Source of the DNA: Actinomadura terrae
GTDB taxonomy: Bacteria > Actinomycetota > Actinomycetes > Streptosporangiales > Streptosporangiaceae
Direction: 5' to 3'
DNA: 64,000 bases
Assembly (NCBI RefSeq): GCF_022751215.1
Contig: NZ_JAICDG010000008.1
Span: 186,001-250,000, forward strand
Shown: positions 51,868 to 60,694 of the stretch, piece by piece
Layout: each line of letters opens with the position of its first letter
Position numbering within the stretch: position 1 is the first letter of the stretch
Notes under the pieces: model-generated
The model's database searches: none
Told to the model about the DNA's origin: nothing
Seen by the model: only the letters and a program-made list of their open reading frames with translations
Translations under genes and position numbers: made by a program

Positions 51868-52338
51868 GTGGGGGTCAGGTATCTCAAGGGGGACGCGACG
51901 TCGCCGCAGGCCAAGGGGGTGAAGATCGTCGCCCATGTCTGCAACGACCTGGGCGGCTGGGGGAAGGGCTTCGTCCTGGCGGTGTCGCGGCGCTGGACGG
52001 AGCCGGAGGCGGAGTATCGGCGCTGGTACCGCGAGCGGACGAGCAGTGGGTTCGGGCTGGGGGCCGTGCAGTTCGTCCAGGTCGAGAAGTACGTGTGGGT
52101 CGCGAACATGGTCGCGCAGCGGGGGATCAAGCGGAGCCGTAAGGGGCCTCCGATCCGGTACGAGGCGCTCGGACAGTGTCTGGAGGTGCTCGGAGGCAGA
52201 GCAGTCGAACTCGACGCGAGCGTGCACATGCCACGTGTCGGCTGCGGGCTCGCCGGGGGGAAGTGGGAGCTGGTCGAACCGCTGGTGAAGCAGCACCTCG
52301 CCAAGCGGGGCGTCGAGGTGACCGTCTACGACGACTAG
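51868..52338 (+). CDS. Macro domain (Appr-1''-p processing type) protein
   Basis: A 156-aa protein from GTG 51868. VRYLKGDATSPQAKGVKIVA followed by HVCNDLGGWGKGF is the ADP-ribose-binding start of small macro domains, and VHMPRVGCGLAGGKW is the phosphate loop. Such proteins remove ADP-ribose-1''-phosphate or related groups, and some are anti-toxins. No ADP-ribosyltransferase gene is adjacent. Its TAG stop lies within a CTAG that is the left flank of the next insertion element. Confidence 0.9.
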   Translation: MGVRYLKGDATSPQAKGVKIVAHVCNDLGGWGKGFVLAVSRRWTEPEAEYRRWYRERTSSGFGLGAVQFVQVEKYVWVANMVAQRGIKRSRKGPPIRYEALGQCLEVLGGRAVELDASVHMPRVGCGLAGGKWELVEPLVKQHLAKRGVEVTVYDD

Positions 52339-52361
52339 GCGTGTCTCATATTGATCTCGTG

Positions 52362-53314
52362 ATGGCAGCGGACGCGGTCTGGGTACGGATAGAGCCGCTG
52401 CTTCCGCGGAGCGATGGTGCTGGGTGTCCGGGGGGGCGGGCCCCATCGGCAGGTTGAACGGAGTGCTGTGGCGGCCTCGAACCGGCGCTGCCTCTGTCAC
52501 GACCTGCCTGAGCGATAGAGCCCGTCGTAGGCCGTCTACCGACGCTTCATCTAGTGGGAGAAGGACGGCACCTGGGGCCAGCTGCTCTAGGAGGTCCGGG
52601 TTCGCGATGATGCGGTGGATGCCGGGGAGTGGGCGGTCCCGGTTGATTCCACGGTTGCCCGAGCACATCAGCCTGCCGCGGACGCCCGCACAAAGGAGCC
52701 GAGGTGGCAGGCGAAGCGGAAGATCCGGCAGCGGTTTCGCGATTCGCGTCGCGAGGTGCTCGGCCGGTCCCGTGTCGGGCTGACGACGGTGGACGCCGTC
52801 GGCCATCATGCGGTCGGACGGCTTCAGCGCCGCCATCACGGTCACGACCGTCTCTCAGATCCGTCTGGCTGTCGACGGGTGAGGTCTCCCGCTGTCGATC
52901 GTGCTCAACACCGGCGACGCGGCGGACTGCACCGTTGTTCCCGGTGGTGTTGAACGTGGTCCGCATCCCTCGGTTGGGGGACGGGGCGTCCGAGCACAAA
53001 ACTTGATTCGGTAGTAGCGGACAAAGCCCATTCGTCCAGGAGGCTTCGCCACCTATCGCGGCGTGGGAACATCAAGGCGCTCATCCCCGAGCGCCGGGAC
53101 CAGATCGCCAACAGGGCACATCACGCGGGCCGGAGCGTCCGGCCTCCGGCCTTCGACAAGACCGCCTACCAGGGGCCAGAACGTTGTCGAGCGCTGCTTC
53201 GTGGGGCTGAAGCAGTTCCGCGCCGTTGCCACCGGGTTCGACGAGCTGGCGGATCACTGCCGGACCAGGCGCGTTATCGCTGCCCTGATCCACTGGCTGC
53301 GGGCGGCTGGTTGA
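52362..53314 (+). pseudogene. Decayed IS5-family transposase
   Basis: Pieces of one transposase are spread over three frames. Start: ADAVWVRIEPLLP. Middle: VPVDSTVARAHQPAADAR, the region around the first catalytic Asp, then LTTVDAV. Later: IPERRDQIANRAHHAG and FDKTAYQGP, then VVERCFVGLKQFRAVATGFD with the Glu of the DDE set, ending IAALIHWLRAAG. Frameshifts and stops between them make it inactive. The family is typical of actinomycete IS5/IS1647-like elements. Confidence 0.8.
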
Positions 53315-53324
53315 CCGCGGAAGC

Positions 53325-53753
53325 TCAGTCCGAGTTGAACCACACCAACACGCCAGGTCCGTCCGGTGTGATCACCGGGACCCACGCCTCGTCGACCTCT
53401 TGAACCCGGCTCTCGTCCAACCGCAGGGTGCGCAGTTCCTCAGTGGTCCCGTCGCACGCCCAGTAGCGGACAGCCTCGATGATGACGCGGAGCCTGTCCC
53501 GCTCGTCATCCGACCACGCGTGGTTCCAGGTGCCAGCACCACGGAAGTTCGTCTCGAACATTTCGCCCAGGGCGTCCAGCTCATCTGGGCCGAACAGCGG
53601 CACAAGAAAGCCCTCCACCTGCCCCTGCCGACAGGCGGTTCCGCCGTACTGCTGTTGATAGAAGACTCCGGTCTTCGCCTGAACCACCACATGCAACCAG
53701 CCGCCGCCACTCATGCCGTCAGGATCGAGGAAGACGAATCGTCGAGAGCTCAT
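53325..53753 (-). CDS. DUF6210-like protein, cargo of the IS
   Basis: A 142-aa leftward protein from ATG 53753. RRFVFLDPDGMSGGGWLHVV and VFYQQQYGGTACRQGQVEGF in the first half and EAWVPVITPDGPGVLVWFN at the end match what I recall of DUF6210. Function unknown; similar proteins occur in immunity-protein-like settings. It lies between the transposase relic and the right terminal repeat of the element, in opposite direction. Intact, with normal codon use, unlike the transposase. Confidence 0.72.
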   Translation of the reverse strand: MSSRRFVFLDPDGMSGGGWLHVVVQAKTGVFYQQQYGGTACRQGQVEGFLVPLFGPDELDALGEMFETNFRGAGTWNHAWSDDERDRLRVIIEAVRYWACDGTTEELRTLRLDESRVQEVDEAWVPVITPDGPGVLVWFNSD

Positions 53754-53830
53754 AGCGGCAGCCTTCCGGGCTGCCGTCGTGAACTCAACAAAATTTAGCT
53801 CTGTGAGATCAATTATGAGACGCGTCCTAG

Positions 53831-54861
53831 GGCGGGTTTTGGCGTCCTACGGTGAGACGGGTTCAGTGATCTGTAACGAGAGGTCTCCGGTGGAGGGGTT
53901 CATCGATGATGAAGAACCTTGAAATACCGGAGAACTTTGAACAGCCCGGCGGTGACCGGACGAACGCGGGACGATGCGCAATGGGCACGGCCGGATGGTT
54001 GTTGCCTGTGCCCGTGTTGGTCGGGACGGTTCTCGAGGTGGACGTAATCCGGTGGCAGGTGCGGGGTCGGGCGTCGTGGCGGGACGCGCCGGAGTGCCAT
54101 GGCTCCTGGTAGGCGATGTGGGGTTGTTCGCCGCTAACACTGCCAGCGGGTGAGGCGTCGTATCGCAGGCTGTTGGCAGCGCGAGGGGTTGAGCGTCTGG
54201 GGGCGAGGTGGTGTTCGTGGCCTGCCGGGCTTATCGGCCCGCGGCTGGTGTGGCCTGCGACGTCTACCGCCGGACCGAGCTCCGTTCGGGGCGGGGTTCG
54301 GGCGGCCGCGTATCCGCCTCGGCGTCGTCCGGGCTGGGTGGGGTCTGCACTTCGTGGGCGTCCGGGTCCCTTGTTCCGCCGGTCAGCGGCTGCCCTCGCG
54401 AGGCTCAGGGCTTGGGGGCGGCAAGAGGTTCGGCGGTTCGACGTGGTCGTGGGTGCGGCGTAGCCGTTCGCCCGGTTGGGGGTTGGACGATGCGTATCCG
54501 CCTCGACGTCCGTCTGGCCGGTGGGGCCTACTCCTCATTGACGAGTAGGGTCGTCTGCTTTTTGGGCTTTCGCATGCGCTATCTATTAGCCCGCAGACCA
54601 CGTCCATGGGGGTTGCGGTGCGGCAGCCGGTGATTGTTGATCGACCTACACGACCCTCGTGTCTCGGGCGGCGCTGTCGGCAGCATGGCGCTGTGGTCCC
54701 ATTGTTGGATCCGGGTGGATAGCGCGTCCGCTGCGCCAGTGGGATGTGGCATCAAGCGCCATCGCGTCGTGGATATCTGCTACGGCAAAATCGCCGTCCG
54801 CTTTCAAGTGCCATCTGGATCGTCGCGATGAGCGGCTGGCGCGGATGACTTCGAAACGGCC
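53831..54861. other. Region of eroded sequence without supported gene
   Basis: About 1 kb with many short overlapping frames on the plus strand (for example 53906-54112 and 54116-54463) and no consistent codon bias. No family is recognisable. Likely the remains of mobile or phage DNA next to the IS. Confidence 0.4.
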
Positions 54862-56022
54862 TTAGTTTTGGGTTGAGGCGAGTGGGATGTTGTATCCGAG
54901 GCTTCGTACGATCTGGCTTGTGCGGGCTACGGTGGCCTGGTTTCCTGAATCGCTGCTCAGCGTGCGGAGTCTGATCGTGCCAGGCGTGACGAGCGTGGGG
55001 ACGAAGGATGGCTGGGTCTTCCACTGGCCTTGGGAGTTTCGGGTGAAGGTGACCCGCGCGACGATTCCCTCGTGCGTGGCCTGAGTGTTGGCGGTCGGGT
55101 TGGCGACCGCGTTCCCCATGCCGTACACGACCCATTTGCCGTTGATCTGCTCGTAGGGCTGGACGACGTGCGCGTGGCAACCGAGGATCAGGTCTACATT
55201 GGGTGAGCGCATTAGCGTTCTCGCCAGGCCGCGCTGCTCGGGTGTCGCCTCGTGCTGGTATTCCTCGCCCCAGTGCAGGCTGAGGATCACGATTTCGGCG
55301 CCTGCTTGCTTGGCGCGGGCCGCGTCGGCGAGGATCTTTTGGGGGTTGAGGCCGTCGTTCACGATCCACGGTTTTCCGGCGGGCTTCGGAATACCGTTGG
55401 TGCCGAACGTGTAGGAGAGCTGGGCGACCTTGGCTCCTTTCACGTTCAGGATGTTGATCTCCTCCGCCTCCTTCGCGCTACGGGCCGTGCCTGTGTTTCG
55501 GATTTTCGCCTTGTCCAGGTCGTCAATGGTTCGGCGTACGCCGGGTTCTCCCTGGTCAATGGAGTGGTTGGACGCGGTGGAGCAGGTACGGTAGCCGAGC
55601 CCGCGGATCGCGTTCACGATCTGCGGCGGCGAGCTGAAGGTGGGGTAGCCCTGGAACGGCCCCGAAGGCGGGGCCAACGGAGTCTCGACGTGGCAGATTC
55701 CCAGATCCGTCTCACTGATGATGGGCTTGAGTTGCGCGAGCATCGGACTGAAGTCGAACCCGTCCTTGCCCTTGGCGCGTGCGTCCGAGGCGGCCTGCTT
55801 GGTCACGACCTCGTGCAGGAGGAAGTCTCCGGTTCCCGCCACGGTGAACCGAGTTGCCTGGCGTCCGCCCGATTCGGTCGCCCCGCGCTGGCCTGCGGGG
55901 TGGTCGTTGTCGTCACTGCACCCCGGCAGTGCGGAGAGCCCGAGCGTGCCGACGAGCAGGACGCCCATAGCGCGCCGGTGTCGGGCGTTCGCGGCCTTTC
56001 GTGTGGACGCTGAAGTTCGCAT
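54862..56022 (-). CDS. CapA family lipoprotein (poly-gamma-glutamate/phosphoesterase fold)
   Basis: A 386-aa leftward protein. Residues 1-35 form a lipoprotein signal (VLLVGTLGLSALPGC, lipobox LPGC). The CapA domain has FTVAGTGDFLLHEV at its start, LGICHVETPLAPPSG, the STASNHSIDQGE block, IVILSLHWGEEY and LILGCHAHVVQPYE, the metal-binding blocks of calcineurin-like phosphoesterases. CapA is known for poly-gamma-glutamate capsule synthesis, but lone CapA lipoproteins in actinomycetes are of unknown role and no capB/capC is present. Confidence 0.9.
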   Translation of the reverse strand: MRTSASTRKAANARHRRAMGVLLVGTLGLSALPGCSDDNDHPAGQRGATESGGRQATRFTVAGTGDFLLHEVVTKQAASDARAKGKDGFDFSPMLAQLKPIISETDLGICHVETPLAPPSGPFQGYPTFSSPPQIVNAIRGLGYRTCSTASNHSIDQGEPGVRRTIDDLDKAKIRNTGTARSAKEAEEINILNVKGAKVAQLSYTFGTNGIPKPAGKPWIVNDGLNPQKILADAARAKQAGAEIVILSLHWGEEYQHEATPEQRGLARTLMRSPNVDLILGCHAHVVQPYEQINGKWVVYGMGNAVANPTANTQATHEGIVARVTFTRNSQGQWKTQPSFVPTLVTPGTIRLRTLSSDSGNQATVARTSQIVRSLGYNIPLASTQN

Positions 56023-56561
56023 GCATATGGGTCTTCATCATCTTAATTCACTCAAACGACAACTTACCAGAATGTGGATCACCGTTAGTCATGGCTTTGT
56101 CGGGGCCCGCTGGGTTCTGGGAGTGTCTTTGTATAGTGAATAAGCGTCACGTAACAGGCATATTGCCGCCGCCATCGCGCAGGGCGTCGCTCGGCGGCGT
56201 CTACGCGATGGGATCTCCGTGCGAACGTCACGCCGCGACGCGGCCGTCAAGCCCTCTTTGCGGGCCGCGATCGTCGCGCCGCCGCACGCCATCGAGCCTG
56301 CGGAGGGGACGCGCACGTCGCCCGTCCAGCGGTCCGAGGCCGACACGCTCGAACTGGAGCCGGAGGAGTCGGGCGAGGAGGGGTTCCGCGCCTCGTCCTC
56401 GATCGAGGGCGCAGGCTCGCGGCTTGCACGCCAAGCTGACTTCACGCTGGCCGACGATCGGACGTCCCCGAGTTGGATGAGGGGTTACGCTGCACCCCCG
56501 TGTGCCGGGGCTCCGTCACCCTCCACCACGAGGGTGGAGCGCCGGTCTTGCCTCGGAGCGT
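56023..56561. other. Region upstream of CRISPR leader 2, no gene supported
   Basis: About 540 bases. An AT-rich part at 56023-56160 likely holds the capA-like gene's promoter. 56160-56500 is GC-rich with open frames on both strands but no recognisable protein. 56515-56545 contains CACCACGAGGGTGGAG, a small inverted repeat just before the leader. Confidence 0.4.
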
Positions 56562-56675
56562 TGATCATGATTTTTCAGCGACACGCCGGGCCCGAGAACC
56601 CAACCGGCGAACCGCTGAAAAATCCGCACCTAGCGGGCCCTCTTCCCACCGCACACCCTGCGGCTTTACCGTGGG
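56562..56675 (+). promoter_or_regulatory. CRISPR leader of array 2
   Basis: About 114 bp directly before the first repeat. Nearly the same order of conserved blocks as the leader at 10818-10931: TTTTTCAGCGACACGCCGGG, CAACCGGCG, CGCTGAAAAATCCGC, CCTCTTCCC, CTTTACC and GTGGG at the repeat. TTTTTCAGCG and CGCTGAAAAA form an inverted repeat. Same-family leader shows both arrays are used by the same adaptation machinery. Confidence 0.82.
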
Positions 56676-57029
56676 GTCCTCATCGCCCCCACGAGGGTTC
56701 GCAACATGGAGTTGTCGCCCCCATCAGACGGCCCCACGTGTCCTCATCGCCCCCACGAGGGTTCGCAACGCCTCGGCCATGGTCCGGTCGATCCCGTCCA
56801 AAGGTCCTCATCGCCCCCACGGGGGTTCGCAACGACAGCACGACCCAGTAGGTCAGGCCGCAGCCTGGTGCTCATCGCGTCTGGGAGGGGTGTGTCGACG
56901 CGTTGGGGCTTCGTGTGGCGCGGTCCTGGGGTAGCGTCTTCAACGCCCTACGAGGGTTCGCAACAAACCGTCATCCGATCGCATGGTCGGGGAGCGAGCG
57001 TCTTCATCGGCCCTGCGGGGGTTCGCGGC
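56676..57029 (+). CRISPR. CRISPR array 2: six repeats, five spacers
   Basis: Repeats at 56676-56705, 56740-56769 and 56804-56833 are 30 nt, begin GTCCTCATCGCCCCCACG and end GGGTTCGCAAC, differing at one base. Three further repeats at 56868-56899, 56936-56964 and 57000-57029 are increasingly divergent. Spacers are 34, 34, 34, 36 and 35 nt. Leader-distal decay is normal for an ageing array. There are no cas genes nearby; the nearest are 22 kb away at 34 kb. Confidence 0.93.
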
Positions 57030-57323
57030 GACGCCTCGGCGTGGCTTCTGGAAGTGCTGGGTGTTGTGGGGCCTGCCTGAACGCTGCGCGCCTGGTGGGT
57101 GGGTTCAGCTGCGGCGAGTGATCATTGGGGTTTGACTCCATCTGCTGCTGCGGTCGTCGTGGTGTCGAGGACCGCGTCAGTCGCCTCAGCGCTGGTGAGT
57201 CGTGGTTGTAAATGCGGTGGGGGCTGCGTCCGCTGCCGGACACCGGCAGGGTGGATGGGTTCGGTCGTGTTCTGGCGGTTGGGGCTTGGTGCTGTGACGG
57301 GTGGGCCCAAGTCTGGGGTGTTG

Positions 57324-58685
57324 TTACTGCGGTGTGTTGGTGGGGGTGGCGGGCGGGGGTGTGGGTGGGAGGGTGATTCTCACTGTGGTTCCGGCGTGGG
57401 GGGCGGAGAGTAGTTGTGCCTGGCCGTGGTGGGCGGCGGCTATCGCGGCGACGATGGGGAGGCCTAGGCCCGCGCCCGTGGTGCCCTGTCCGGCTCGGTG
57501 GAAGCGTTCGAACGCGCGGGCGGCGTCGTCCGGGGACATGCCGGGGCCCTCGTCGGCGACCTCGATGACGCCGGGGGCGAGACGGACGGTCGCCGGTGTG
57601 CCGGGGGGTGTGTGGGCGCGGACGTTGGCCAGGAGGTTCGCGAAGATCTGGCGCAGGCGTGCCTCGTCCACGGTGGCGATGAGGGTGTCGGGGGCCTCGA
57701 GTCGCACGGGGTGGTCGGGGGACGCGGCGGTCGCGTCGGCGATGGCGTCGCGGGCCAGGACGACCAGGTCGGTGGGGGCCGGGTGGAGTGCCGCTCCGCG
57801 GTCGAGGCGGGCTAGTTCCAGGAGGTCGCCGACCAGGTTGTTCATGCGGTGGGCCTCGTCCTCGATGCGGCGCATCGCGTCGGGGAGTTCGTCGGGGCCG
57901 AGGGCGCCGTGGCGGTACAGCTCGGCGTAGCCGAGGATCGTGGTGAGCGGTGTCCGGAGCTCGTGCGAGGCGTCGGCGGCGAACTCGCGGACGCGGGCCT
58001 CGGAGCGGCTCCGGGCCCAGAAGGCCTGCTCGATGCGGTCGAGCATCACGTTGATCGCGCCGGCGAGGCGGGAGGCCTCGGTGCGCCTGCCGGGGTCCGG
58101 CATGCGGGCGCGCAGGTCGCCGCCGGTCGTGATCGCGTGGGCGGTGGCGGCCATCTGGTCCAGCGGACGCAGGCCGCGGCCGATCAGGCGGCGTCCGAGG
58201 AGGGCCAGGGCGGCGAGCAGGACGGCCGCGGTGGCGATCTCGGTGAGGACGAGGTTGCGGACCGCCGAGCTGATCTCGGTGAGCGGTGCGGCCACGACCA
58301 CGATGCCGTTGCGCCAGGGGCGTGCCACGGCGCGCAGTCCGGGAAGTGAGAACGGGGCGAGGTCGCCTGCCCGAGCGGTGAGAACAGCACGGTCGGCGCG
58401 CTGCACTTCGGTGATGGCACGGTCAGGGTTCGGCACGTCGCCGCTGAGCACCCTCACCTCTCCGGTGGGGGCGACGGCCACCACGACGAACTGCGCCGGG
58501 GCGACGCCGTGCGGGCCGGGACGGGCGAACCGGGCGACGGCGCGGTCGCGGGTGGCCTGGAGTTGCCCGTCCACCCGGTGCATCAGGTATCCGCGCAGGA
58601 CGAGCGCGCTCACCAGGCCCATGATCGCCAGGCCCGCGAGCGTGACCGCCAGCAGGCCGGTCAGCAGCCGGGCGTTGAGGGTCAT
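57324..58685 (-). CDS. Sensor histidine kinase
   Basis: A 453-aa leftward kinase. Membrane helices at about 8-30 and 145-164 enclose a sensor domain of about 110 residues. A HAMP region (RRLIGRGLRPLDQMAATAHA) is followed by the phospho-acceptor FAADASHELRTPLTTI with His241. N box LRQIFANLLANVRAHTP, G1 IEVADEGPGMS, F box FERFHRAG and G2 TGAGLGLPIV. Its ATG overlaps the stop of the response regulator gene, so the two form one operon. Ligand unknown. Confidence 0.95.
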   Translation of the reverse strand: MTLNARLLTGLLAVTLAGLAIMGLVSALVLRGYLMHRVDGQLQATRDRAVARFARPGPHGVAPAQFVVVAVAPTGEVRVLSGDVPNPDRAITEVQRADRAVLTARAGDLAPFSLPGLRAVARPWRNGIVVVAAPLTEISSAVRNLVLTEIATAAVLLAALALLGRRLIGRGLRPLDQMAATAHAITTGGDLRARMPDPGRRTEASRLAGAINVMLDRIEQAFWARSRSEARVREFAADASHELRTPLTTILGYAELYRHGALGPDELPDAMRRIEDEAHRMNNLVGDLLELARLDRGAALHPAPTDLVVLARDAIADATAASPDHPVRLEAPDTLIATVDEARLRQIFANLLANVRAHTPPGTPATVRLAPGVIEVADEGPGMSPDDAARAFERFHRAGQGTTGAGLGLPIVAAIAAAHHGQAQLLSAPHAGTTVRITLPPTPPPATPTNTPQ

Positions 58686-59377
58686 GGCCGCAGCGCGTAG
58701 CCCACCCCGCGCTGGGTGTGGATGACCGGTGTGCCGAGCGGGTCGAGCTTGCGGCGCAGGTAGCTGATGTAGGTCTCGACGACCTGGGCGTTGCCGTGGT
58801 GTTCCCAGCCCCAGACGCTTTCCAGGAGCTGGGTGCGCGACAGGACCTTTCCGGCGTGGCGCATCAGGTGGGCCAGCAGCCTGAACTCGGTCGGCGACAG
58901 GTCGACGTGCGCCCCGCCGCGCCGGACCGTCCAGTGCGCCTCGTCGAGTTCGAGGTCGCCGACGCGCAGCACGCCGTCGTCGCCGGGGGCCGTGGCGGTC
59001 AGCGGTGCCGTTCTGCGCAGGACGGCCCGGACCCGCGCGACGAGCGCCTCGATCGAGAACGGCTTGGTGACATAGTCATCGCCGCCGAGCGTGAGCCCTC
59101 TTACGGTGTCGGACGGTGTGTCCCGCGCCGTCAGGAAGATGATTGGTATTTGGTCGCCGTCCGCGCGCAGCCGGCGGCACACCTCGAAGCCGTCCAGGTC
59201 CGGGAGCATCACGTCCAGCAGGACGAGGTCGGGCCGCCTTTCGGCCACCTCCCGCAGCGCCTCAGCGCCGGTGCCCGCGGTGGCCGTCGCGAAGCCGTGG
59301 AAGCGCAGCGCGACCTCGATGAGGTCACGGATGTTCGCCTCGTCGTCCACGACGAGCACCCGCCGGCTCTCGCTCAT
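58682..59377 (-). CDS. OmpR/PhoB-type response regulator
   Basis: A 231-aa leftward regulator from ATG 59377. Receiver: VLVVDDEANIRDLIEVAL, phospho-acceptor Asp55 in LVLLDVMLPD, and Lys in DDYVTKPFS. Winged helix at the C-terminus: LSPTEFRLLAHLMRHAGKVL, VETYISYLRRKLD and HTQRGVGYALRP. The following kinase overlaps by ATGA. It may control the secreted gene 59476-59964, which lies upstream in the same direction. Confidence 0.95.
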   Translation of the reverse strand: MSESRRVLVVDDEANIRDLIEVALRFHGFATATAGTGAEALREVAERRPDLVLLDVMLPDLDGFEVCRRLRADGDQIPIIFLTARDTPSDTVRGLTLGGDDYVTKPFSIEALVARVRAVLRRTAPLTATAPGDDGVLRVGDLELDEAHWTVRRGGAHVDLSPTEFRLLAHLMRHAGKVLSRTQLLESVWGWEHHGNAQVVETYISYLRRKLDPLGTPVIHTQRGVGYALRP

Positions 59378-59475
59378 CGGCCCCCATCTGTCGTTCTGCC
59401 CCGCCTCACTGGGCACCCAGCTTGTTACCCGTCACCGGCTCCCGTCCAGTGACGTTGATTTCTGCGAGGGGCCGG

Positions 59476-59964
59476 TCAGCGCTTCTTTGGGGCGCGGACG
59501 AGTTTCGCGGTGCGGGTGTTTCCGGAGCGTTCGCCGAACACGAGGACCTGGTCTCCGTTGTTCAGCGCTGAAAGAGCGGACTTGGCGCCGTCCTTGCGAA
59601 TGGTGGTGTTCGAGTCGGTGGTCCAGGTCCAGGACGCGCCGTCCTCGCTTCGGACGGTCAGCGCGGCACCGGACCGGGCGGTGATCGCTCCGCGCTGCCA
59701 GGTGGCGAGGTGGAAGCCGTCCTCGCGGCGGACGGTCGCCTCGCCGTGGACGCCCCGGAAGTCGCCCATGCCGTGGCGCCTCGGGGGGCCGTCGCCGTTC
59801 CTCTGGTGCATTTTCCAAGGCGCCTTGGACGACGGCCCGGACGTGGACGGGCTGGGCGTCGGGGTCGGGTTCGCCGCCGCAGCCGGGACCGCCAGGTATA
59901 GGCCCAGGCCGAGCAGACCTGTCGCTCCTATCCCAGCCGCGAGAGTCTTCTTGTTGGTACGCAT
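59476..59964 (-). CDS. Secreted protein, DUF5666-like
   Basis: A 162-aa leftward protein; two ATG codons (59970 and 59964) are possible. A signal peptide (TLAAGIGATGLLGLGLYLAV, then AAAANP) is followed by a Pro/Ser/Thr linker. The C-terminal 90 residues have ITARSGAALTVRSEDGASWT and LNNGDQVLVFGE, as in the beta-rich DUF5666 domain. It lies just upstream of a two-component system and is often the regulated partner in actinomycetes. Role unknown. Confidence 0.8.
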   Translation of the reverse strand: MRTNKKTLAAGIGATGLLGLGLYLAVPAAAANPTPTPSPSTSGPSSKAPWKMHQRNGDGPPRRHGMGDFRGVHGEATVRREDGFHLATWQRGAITARSGAALTVRSEDGASWTWTTDSNTTIRKDGAKSALSALNNGDQVLVFGERSGNTRTAKLVRAPKKR

Positions 59965-60197
59965 GGCCACATGTAACCGGGGATGCCTGGCAGAACGCCT
60001 CTCAGAATCCTGGGAGAACCCTGAGAATTCTCGCCCGGCTTCGTGGAAGCCGCCTTCGCTTCGTGCCGTGTGTGTTGGTGGCGAGCGGCATGGGGCGGGA
60101 GAGGTGGAAATGTGATGTGGGTCTCAGTTTGACGGGAGGTGTCCTCCGTTCGGGTGGCGCCGGGAGTAGGGACGGTGAACGAGGGGCGGAGGACGGG

Positions 60198-60692
60198 ATG
60201 GCGGATCGTGCCGGTTTCACCGACTACGTCGAGGAGCATTCGGACCGTTTGCTCAGGACCGCGTACCTGCTGACCAGGGACTGGGCCCGTGCCGAGGACC
60301 TGTTGCAGACGGCGCTGGCCAAGGCGTGGGTCGCGTGGGGGCGGATTCAGGACGATCCGGGCCCGTACGTCTACCGGATTCTGACGAACACGCACGCGTC
60401 CTGGTGGCGGCTGCGGCGGCGGGGCGAGGTGCCCACCGAGCATCTGCCCGAGGTCCCCGGCGCGGACGTCTCCCAGGCCGTGGACGACCGCGAGGTCATG
60501 TGGGACGCGCTCGGGCGGCTCTCGCCTCGGCAGCGTGCGGTGGTCGTCCTGCACTACTTCGAGGAGATGTCGGTCGAGCACGTCGCGGTCGTCCTCGGAT
60601 GCACGGGCTCCACGGTGAAGACGCAGCTCCGTAGGGCTCTTGTCCGGTTGCGGGTGGATCCGTCCCTGCACGTGTTGAAGGAAACGAGGTAA
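60198..60692 (+). CDS. SigE-type ECF RNA polymerase sigma factor
   Basis: A 164-aa protein from ATG 60198 with GGAGGACGGG upstream. Region 2: FTDYVEEHSDRLLRTAYLLT, then AEDLLQTALAKAWVAW. Region 4: LSPRQRAVVVLHYFEEMSVE, then VLGCTGSTVKTQLRRAL. This is the SigE-like actinomycete subgroup (TIGR02983). The next gene starts 2 bp after the stop and encodes a single-span membrane protein that may serve as its anti-sigma factor. Confidence 0.93.
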   Translation: MADRAGFTDYVEEHSDRLLRTAYLLTRDWARAEDLLQTALAKAWVAWGRIQDDPGPYVYRILTNTHASWWRLRRRGEVPTEHLPEVPGADVSQAVDDREVMWDALGRLSPRQRAVVVLHYFEEMSVEHVAVVLGCTGSTVKTQLRRALVRLRVDPSLHVLKETR

Positions 60693-60694
60693 CG

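Larger units (their letters stand above)
52339..53826. mobile_element. IS5-like element, 1488 bp, with cargo gene
   Basis: Left end GTGTCTCATATTGATCTC (52341-52358) and right end, read inward from 53823, GCGTCTCATAATTGATCTC form imperfect terminal inverted repeats. Both sides are flanked by CTAG (52335-52338 and 53827-53830), a likely target duplication. Inside are a decayed IS5-type transposase (52362-53314) and a leftward DUF6210-like gene (53325-53753). The left CTAG contains the stop of the macro gene, so the insertion left that gene intact. Confidence 0.75.

Noticed and set aside
54862..56022. Capsule (poly-gamma-glutamate) synthesis locus
   Set aside because: Only a lone CapA-fold lipoprotein is present; no capB, capC or capE neighbours.
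56219..56851. 210-aa rightward open frame across leader 2 and three repeats
   Set aside because: The repeat unit translates as a recurring peptide only because it is a CRISPR array; leader homology with array 1 excludes a coding role.
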